From Stenogyne calaminthoides (lineage: Eukaryota > Streptophyta > Magnoliopsida > Lamiales > Lamiaceae): 64,000 nucleotides of DNA. Where the stretch lies: NCBI GenBank assembly GCA_037126765.1, contig JBBCBC010000007.1, positions 40,961,394 to 41,025,393 of the forward strand. The letters run 5' to 3'. Shown here piece by piece: positions 56,972 to 64,000 of the stretch; position 1 is the stretch's first letter; every line of letters starts with the position of its first letter. Both the position numbers and the translations under genes were made by a program. The notes under the pieces were generated by a model. The model saw only the letters and a program-made list of their open reading frames with translations, searched no databases and was not told the origin of the DNA.

Positions 56972-59090
56972 TGTTGGGAGATGAATTTAATAAAGATATA
57001 TGATTTTGATTAGATCCCAAAACCCCTGAGTATGACATGTTCAGGATAATCTTGATAGTTGAGTCAGGATTCAGTTTTATAGTATTCAGGATGATATCTG
57101 CAAAATGTATAGTCAGCAGATATAGATCAGGTTAGATCTCAAGATTCAAGACTTCGATATGTTTATGAAGAAACCGGTTTTCAAAGATGAAACCGGTTTC
57201 AAGAAGACTCAAAGATGAAATCAAGTTTCAAGACTCGATATGAAATCGAAAGTTTAAAGACTCAGTGAAATCGAGATATCAAGACTCAAGATGAAATCGA
57301 GGAATCAAGACTCAAAGATGAATACTCGATATCACCAAGATATCCAGAAGACTCATAAGATTCAAGACTCGTAAGACTCAAGACGACGCTAAAGACTCGT
57401 AAGAAGACCACAAGACTCGTAAGACTCAAGACACGTAAGATGTAAGATCAAGAATCAAGATCAAGAATATCAAGGCAAAGATTATCAAGACTCAAGAATG
57501 TCTTCAATTCTCATTATAAACTGAATGTTCCGAGGCAATCAACATATCTATCCGGGGATCGCAATCTCGGAAGATCGCGATTCCTTAGAAAAATTGATAT
57601 TTGCCAAGACATTCAAAATGCGCATAAAAAGGAACTAAGTCGAGTGTTGTTAATGTTATATCAACTCGAGAGAATGTAACCAAAAGAGTCGTTGAAGGTG
57701 TCTACCTTTAACCGGAGACAAAAGTCAAAAAGAGGAGACAACATCGTACCATATCGACAATCGACAAAGGATGTGTCATTTGAAAAATGATGTCGAAGTA
57801 CAAAAGTTCCAGATCGCAAAAAAGTGAAGACCGGCTACATGAAAGGTTATTGCCTAAAACGTGTTAGGGAGTTTCAAACCCTAAATATAGTCGTTCCTCA
57901 CACACCATAAGAGGAAAACTCACGGGTTATCTCCTCCAACAGATAGTTTTTCAAGAGTGACCTTGGTGTATGCCTATAAATACTTGTGACCCTCTACATT
58001 GTAAGGTTACGGAAATTTGTAAGCAACTCAAGAGCTCAAAATTATTATCGCAGTTAAAGTACTTTCAAAAACTTAGAATTTCCCAAGTGCTTTTAAATCT
58101 AAGAGAGCTCATTCCACTAAGCCTAGCTTGATAAGATATATCGGCTTTAGTCGAGATATCCTAGCCTTTGCATTGTTCTTTATTGTAAAGGATATCTCAT
58201 CCTAGTTGAAACCAACCAAGAAACCCCAAACCCTTTTTAGAAGGTAGTTTGAGTGTGATTGTTGGTGAGAAGAGTTGTAAAGAGTTAGTAAACTACGCGA
58301 GTAGTCGAAAAGCTCTAGAGGTGAAGTTAGTAAGCCTCTGAGGTAGTCCAAAGCTTGTTTGTGTTTGAGTAAGTAAACTACGGAGGTAGTCGAAAGCTCA
58401 AGGTCGGGTTGAGTAAGTAAACTACGTGGAGTAGTCGAAAGCTCGGGCCGAAGTTGAGTAAGTAAACTACGCGAGGTAGTCGAAAAGCTCGAAGTGATTA
58501 GTGAATTTCTCTCAAGAGATCGTAGAGAGTGGACGTAGGAGCTTGAGTCTCCTCGAACCACTATAAAATGTTGTGTTGTTTATTGCTTTTTATCTCAGGC
58601 TTAATCGTGCATTGACTTAAATCTGAAAAGCATATTTTCAATCGACATTTAAGTTGGAATCAATCCAATCGGAAGTTGCGTATAATTGAATCACTAATCC
58701 ATTAAAAGGAAGGTTTTCAAAGAAAGCTTAAAAACGAGTATAAAACTAAAGGGCCAACCATTCCACACATCCGAAAGTAAATTAGAAACAAATAGTTATC
58801 AAACCGAACTTACTCTTCCGAGGGTTCAAGAAGTTAGTTATCCATCCAAGCAACTCGGATCTCTGAAAAACTCGTGGACTCGGTTGGGATTATCTCGAGG
58901 TTTTACGAAAGCAACCAGATCAATCGCTCCAATAGACTTTGACTCGAGATTGATTTGTGCTTCTCGGGACCAAATCTTCGAGACAACCCGACCTAAACCC
59001 GACCTCGATAAAAAGGAAAATTTTAAAAACATCAACACGTGTATTCCCCATACACGCGTGTAAGACTCATTCTTCAAGGAATGAACAACA
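56972..59090 (+). mobile_element. 3' LTR of copia-3
   Basis: From TGTTGGGAG to AACAACA, 2119 bp, TATA box at 57975-57982. The last 25 bp (after GTAAGACTC) differ from the 5' LTR: TTCAAGGAATGAACAACA here, TTACTTGCCGGGACCAACA there. Right flank GATTT. Confidence 0.9.
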
Positions 59091-60231
59091 GATTTAAATT
59101 TAATGTCTACTTCCCTATTTTTCCTTTGCGCACTAATTCGTAAAAACTAGCGAACTACTACATTTTTGTAGTGTTAATTTGATAATAATGGGTGGTAGTC
59201 AATTTGTCTCACCCTTAATATAAATTTCAGCTGCTTCATCATTATTATATATTTTTTTTTGAAAGTTCATCATCATTATTATTAAAGAACATAAATATAA
59301 AATTATATTATAATTCTACTATAAAATAAATTAATTATTTTAATTTATAATTTGTTATGCAGCTTTAGATAATATAGTATTTAATAATATTAAATTTTGT
59401 TTATTGAGAAGCTTATACTATAGATAAACATCATATTTTCTGAAGCTTGGATACGACGTGTGAACGCATTCCTAATCGTATTTTCTGAAACAGGGGAAGA
59501 AGGTGGATACGACGCCGTACGGGGTGAACACATTGCTAATGGGCTCTGAATTGAAATCGAAAAGGCCATTGGAGATGTTTCTGAAGCTTGTTGAAAATGA
59601 TTTCGGAATAAGGAAGAAGATTTTTCAATTCCAAGCTCTTGTAGTTCACTGGTTGGTCAACTAATTGATGAGAATTTGAGAAGAAAGAAAAAGACAAACT
59701 AATTTGATGAATTCTTGCAGAGAAATGACGTGGCGATTTTGTCAATGTGGGAAATATCTTTATCGTTTTTTATTTAATAAACTCAATCAATCATGAATTT
59801 TTATTAGAAGGAGAAACGTAGAAGAATTTTGATATTGGGTATTTTAATATTGATATTTATATTTTTCTTTTAAGAGCTAAAATTCTTACACTTTAATTTG
59901 TATCGAAATTGAATCAATTTACTTATATTTGTAAAAAATTTATTTTTATACTTTTATTTACATTTTTAAAAATAAAATACTTTTATTTACATTAAAATAT
60001 GATATAATGTTCCCAAACAAAAGGTAATAAAAGTATAGGTACATATTTAATATTTATTATTAAATGATAACGTCCACAATTTTTATATAAAAAAAATTGA
60101 TGCTTAAAATATAATAACATTAAATTCGAATATAAACATTGAAATTGTATAGTTGAGTTGGTGGATGTTATTATATTAGATATATTAGAAGTTTAGGGTT
60201 CAAACATTAATTATTGCATTTTATATTTAAG
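59091..60231 (-). other. CACTA interior between copia-3 and the right subterminal zone
   Basis: AT-rich, about 1.1 kb. Two similar segments with GGATACGACG lie at about 59450 and 59503. A short plus frame at 59537 (MGSELKSKRPLEMFLKLVEN, 42 codons) and a minus frame at 59536-59745 overlap; neither has a known domain. It may contain the CACTA promoter and first exon, since the element reads leftwards. Confidence 0.5.
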
Positions 60232-60700
60232 TTATTGTGACTTTGTATTTAATTTCGTCACCATATACGCACAATATCGACGAATATGGAATTTTGTCAC
60301 TAAATAATTATCCTTCACATTTTATTCTTATGACAAATTTCAAATTCATCACGTTTGTGTAACAAATCGATGACAAAATTCATGTGTAGCAAAAAATCAG
60401 TTATAGAATTTATAACTTCCTTTTGTTGAAAGTGACAAATGATTATTAATTGTCACTATATATAAATATTGGTGACAAAATACTTATGTCACTATTTACT
60501 ATGAACAATTAATGACGAAACATAAAATCGTCATTAAAATTTTATATTATATGACCAATATTGATCGTCACTAATTAAAACGAAGATCGTCACCAAATAA
60601 TAATGTGACGAAATAAGCGCGTCATTAAAAAATAATTATTAATTGTCACTATATATCAATATTGGTGACGAAAGAAAATGCCACAAATTACTATGAACAA
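60232..60700. repeat. CACTA right subterminal repeat zone, part 1
   Basis: Motifs of the type GTGACGAAA, CGTCACTAATTAAA and TTGTCACTATATA in both orientations, interrupted by the solo LTR and continuing at 62682. Confidence 0.85.
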
Positions 60701-62676
60701 TGTTGGGAGATGAATTTAATAAAGAGGATTTTGATTAGATCCCAAAACCCCTGAGTATGACATGTTCAGGATAATCTTGATAGTCTGAGTCAGGATTCAG
60801 TATAGAGTATTCAGGATGTTATCTGCACCATGTATAATCAGCAGATATAGATCAGGTTAGATTTTGAGGATTCTGAAGACTCAGTAAGTTTCTGAAGAAA
60901 CTGAAGACTCAAGAAAGTTTCAAGAAAAAACTCAAGACTCGAAGAAGGTTCTCAAGAAATCAAGACTCAAGATGACATCAAGTCTCAAGATGTCATCAAG
61001 GAATCAAGTCTCAAGATGTCACTAAAGACATCAAGTCTCGGATGTCATCAAGACATCAAGACTCATAAGACATCAAGACTCGTAAGACATCAAGACTCGT
61101 AAGACATCAAGACCCAATAAATCATCAAGACTCAAGAAGATATCTGAATACTCAAGATAACCCGAATGTTCCGAGGCAATCAATAATATCTACCAAAGAC
61201 TACAAAACCGAGAAAAAAGCGGATATTCGTAAAAAAATAGATATTGCCCCGCATATTCACATGCGCAAAAAGGGAACTAAGTCTAAGTTGTTGTTTAAGG
61301 TTATCTCACCAGAGCGATTGACCAAAAAGAGCCGTTATGTTTGTCTACATTTACTGAAGACAAGAACCAATCGTAGGAAGACAACACTGCATTTCATCGA
61401 CCTTCGAAAAGAAACAGTCACTAAAGCATGTCAAGAGTACTATGTTCCGCATCGCAAAAAGTGGTGATTGCTACATGAAAGCATATTTCCTAAAACATGC
61501 AAGGGAGTATTCAAACCCTAAAATAGCCGCTCATCAAACACCATAAGAGGAAACTCATGGCTATCTCCTCCAACGGATAGTTTTTCAAGAGTGACCTTGG
61601 TGAAGTTTTTATAAATACTAGTGACCCTCTACATTGAGAGGTTACGGAAATTTGAAAGCAACTCAAGAGCTCATTCGTATTATTGCAAATTGAAGCACTC
61701 GAAAAACCTAGAATTTCCCAAGTTTTTCACATTGAAGAGAGCTCATTCACTAAGCCTAGATTGATAAGATATATTCAAAGCTTAGTAGAGATATCCTAGC
61801 CTTTGCATTGTACTTATTGTAAAGGATATCTCATCCTAGTTGGAAACCAACCAGAAACCCAAACCCTTTGTAAGGTAGTTTGAGTGTGTTTGTTGGTGAG
61901 TTGGAGTTGTAAAGAGTTAGTAAGCTACATGTGAGTGAGTTAGCCGTAAAACTCTAGAGAAGAAGTTAGTAAGCTACTTGTGGTAGTCTGAACACTTGTG
62001 TGTGTTTGAGTTAGTAAGCTGCAGTGAGTCAGCCAGAAAACTCAAAGTAGAAAAGTGAGTAAGCTGCAGTGAGTCAGCCAGAAAGCTTTAGGAAGTGGTT
62101 AAGGAATTTCTCTGAAGGTAAGAGAGAGTGGACGTAGGAGCTTGAGTCTCTGAACCACTATAATTGCTGTTGTTTTTTGCTTTTGTCAGATTGCATTATT
62201 ATATGTTCCATGTTTTTTCAATCGAAAAGCATAATTCATCGATATTCACCGAACCAATCCAATTGAACTTGCATCAACTGATCACAGCCTTAATCACTGT
62301 TTCATTAAAAGGAAGATATTCAGCAAAGCTAAAAACGAGTATAAACTTAGGGCCAACCATTCCGCTCACTTGAGTAGCTAGAACAGATAGTTACCAAACT
62401 GAACTAACTCTCATCGAGGGTTCAAGAAGATAGTTATCTGATCCAAGCAAATCGGATCTCTGAAAAACTCAGCTCGGTTGGGCTAATCTGAAGCTTCAAA
62501 GCAACCAGATCATTGTCTCGATAGACTTTGACTCGAGGCGATCAGGCTTCTCGAGGGCAAATCATCGGACAACTGACCCATCCGACCTCAGTGAAAAGAA
62601 AAGTTTTAAAAATCACTGAACACGTGTATTTCCCCCCCCCATACACGTGTGAGACTCGTTAGCACCGGGACCAACA
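60701..62676 (+). mobile_element. Solo LTR of the copia-3 family
   Basis: From TGTTGGGAGATG to GGGACCAACA, 1976 bp, flanked by the perfect duplication AACAA (60696-60700 and 62677-62681). It aligns with the copia-3 LTRs, with shorter U3 repeats, and has a TATA box at 61610-61617. No internal sequence remains: the classic result of recombination between the two LTRs of an inserted element. The 68-codon frame at 61261-61467 is LTR sequence, not a gene. Confidence 0.95.
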
Positions 62677-62681
62677 AACAA

Positions 62682-63300
62682 TTAGCGACGAAATATAAAA
62701 TTGTCATGAAAACTTTATATTATATGACCAATATTGATCGTCACTAATTAAAATTAAGATCGTCACCGAATAATATTGTGACGAAATAAGTGCGTCATTA
62801 AAAAATGATTATTAATCGTCACTATATATATATATTGGTGACGAAAGAATATGTCACTGATTACTATGAACAATTAGCGACGAAACATAAAATTGTCATG
62901 AAAATTTTATATTATATGACGACTATGATCGTCACTAATTACAATGACGATCGTCACCAAATAAAATTGTGACGAATTAAGTGCTTCACCAATTCTTTTG
63001 AATAATTAATGACAAAACATATAATTGTCACAAAAATACTATTTTTCATGACGTTGAATATCGTCACTAAATATTATGAATATCGTCACCGAAGTGTATT
63101 GTGACGAATTTCTTGTTTTTGTCATGAAAATTTTGAATTAGTGACGAAAAAATACATCAGTGGTGACAAAAATAAAATTTGTCACGAATTCTCACTTTTT
63201 AGTGACAAAAATTAAATTTGTCACCTTTTGGTAACATATTGTGACGAATTTTATGTCGTCACAAAAAATTTCGTCACTAAATGTGCGATTTCCTGTAGTG
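62682..63300. repeat. CACTA right subterminal repeat zone, part 2, and right terminus
   Basis: Subterminal motifs continue and end in GCGATTTCCTGTAGTG, followed by AGA. ATTAGCGACGAAA and TTGTCATGAAAATTTTATA recur about every 190 bp (62681-62720 and 62873-62915). Confidence 0.88.
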
Positions 63301-63303
63301 AGA

Positions 63304-63569
63304 ACTTTAATTCGTTTAAAGGCTTTAAGATTCATCTTTGGATAATTAAATTTTATGTTGTATTTTATTAATCAAACCTTAATTAAATATTCCATTATAG
63401 TGCTAGGAGTAGTGCTCCCAATTCAAAGTGCTCGTCCGTTCCTTGAAAAATCAAAACCTTTGCAAACATATACGCTCTAAAATCATTAGAAAAATCCTTA
63501 AATCGAATATTTATTTTATTAAATTCGTTTCTTTTATTATTCTTATTAAATTTGGGACGGGGTATTACA
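63304..63569 (-). mobile_element. Chromovirus 3' LTR, right part
   Basis: Continuation of the LTR at 7042-8845 after the CACTA. It ends GGACGGGGTATTACA, the minus-strand start TGTAATACCCCG being typical of Tekay/Del-type LTRs. Confidence 0.8.
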
Positions 63570-63584
63570 TCCCTACCCCCTTAA
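63570..63584 (-). other. Chromovirus polypurine tract
   Basis: The minus strand reads TTAAGGGGGTAGGGA directly before the LTR start. It proves the minus orientation and the 3' position of this LTR. Confidence 0.85.
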
Positions 63585-64000
63585 AAGAATTTCGTCCCCG
63601 AAATTCCGGTTACTCAGTTCTCTTGGTCGTTGCGGGTATTTCCTAAGATTTCATTTCTTCTTTCCAAAACAATTTATTCTTATTTTTCATGTCTACAAAA
63701 CCAAAATATTCTCGATTCCTATAATCATGAAGCTTTCTTCCTAAGTTTGTCATGTGTACTTCCTATACTTCCTCGATCGTAAAACCATGTCTTAATTCTA
63801 TGTTTTTAAAACTGATAGTATGATCCAAGTTACCATGTATTTTTCTCATTGTCTAAAAATATGAAACACATTATGTACTTGTAACAATTCAATTGGTAGA
63901 ACTAAACGATAGGTTACGTCTCTTTTCTTAACGAAAAAGTTTTATGTGGCAAGTCTTTATCTTGTCTCTCTTCCCAAAGCAAATCAATCCTTTCCTCAGT
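63585..64000 (-). pseudogene. Chromovirus pol C-terminus (integrase end), decayed, runs off the window
   Basis: On the minus strand LPIELLQVHNVFHIF is readable at about 63855-63899. It matches the C-terminal integrase domain of chromoviruses, where LPPEL..VHNVFHVS is usual. Further down, LRHGFTIEE corresponds to the LREDLTYEE region before the chromodomain. Several stops and frame changes interrupt it. The rest of pol and gag lies outside the window. Confidence 0.7.

Larger units (their letters stand above)
44250..59090 (+). mobile_element. Full-length SIRE-like copia element (copia-3), 14.8 kb
   Basis: Order on the plus strand: 5' LTR (44250-46362), tRNA-Met primer site, gag, protease, integrase, RT, RNase H, an accessory ORF region of 3.5 kb, polypurine tract, 3' LTR (56972-59090). 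Flanks are GGATT on the left and GATTT on the right: the 5-bp duplication is not perfect but shares GATT. It lies inside the CACTA. Gag-pol is broken; the accessory ORF is largely open. Confidence 0.9.
36857..63300 (-). mobile_element. CACTA (En/Spm-like) transposon with nested insertions, 26.4 kb
   Basis: The termini are CACTACAGGAAATTTGCG at the left and GCGATTTCCTGTAGTG at the right, an inverted repeat starting with CACTA. Both are flanked by AGA (36854-36856 and 63301-63303), the 3-bp duplication expected for CACTA. Subterminal GTGACGA-type motifs fill both ends. Removing the copia element, the solo LTR and the hAT element leaves about 8.6 kb. A TnpA-like gene is visible on the minus strand but no Tnp2 transposase, so movement would need help from another element. 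It is inserted in the chromovirus LTR. Confidence 0.9.

Noticed and set aside
59091..60231. Host gene between copia-3 and the solo LTR
   Set aside because: It is enclosed by CACTA ends and shows only short frames without domains.

Overview
This is plant nuclear heterochromatin, probably from a eudicot. I find no host gene, tRNA, rRNA or CRISPR array. The DNA is AT-rich and almost all of it is nested transposable elements: Ty1/copia of the SIRE/Maximus type, Ty3/gypsy of the Tat and chromovirus types, CACTA and hAT. Most coding regions are broken. The species cannot be named from the sequence.

Layout. 1-2390: 5' part of a minus-strand LTR retrotransposon (leader, PBS, 1.85-kb LTR) that runs off the left edge and is inserted in the pol gene of a Tat-type gypsy element (2391-6192, minus strand). 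6193-7041: AT-rich DNA without a recognised feature. 7042-8845 together with 63304-63569: one LTR of a minus-strand chromovirus, split by a 26.4-kb CACTA transposon (36857-63300, target duplication AGA on both sides). The CACTA carries a TnpA-like (Transposase_24-type) gene, an hAT-type non-autonomous element (41094-41996, 8-bp duplication GGCGTAGG), a SIRE-like copia element of 14.8 kb (44250-59090, called copia-3 here) and a solo LTR of the same family (60701-62676, duplication AACAA).

Between the two halves of the chromovirus LTR also lies a second SIRE-like family, called E here. It forms a tandem array on the minus strand: a complete copy E2 (22081-36615, 14.5 kb) shares its left LTR with a truncated copy E1 (13865-22080). 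E sits at an AACTT target. The same target is present unoccupied at 8603-8607, because 5.2 kb of chromovirus LTR, CACTA and hAT occurs twice (8603-13864 and 36616-41835). The window thus contains the empty and the filled version of one insertion site in a row, which suggests two haplotypes joined in assembly or a complex rearrangement.

Data quality. Comparison of the duplicated copies shows that CAG and CTG in one copy are often CG, CGG, CCG, TCG or AAAT in the other. This hits both orientations, breaks reading frames, and alternates with clean patches. It fits base-calling errors at methylated CHG sites in long reads better than mutation. Many frameshifts, and the LTR divergence, should therefore not be read as biological decay. 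I did not find a clearly new biological system. The best leads are a C-rich-loop hairpin just inside the 3' end of three unrelated LTR families, and the long coiled-coil ORF downstream of pol in copia-3.
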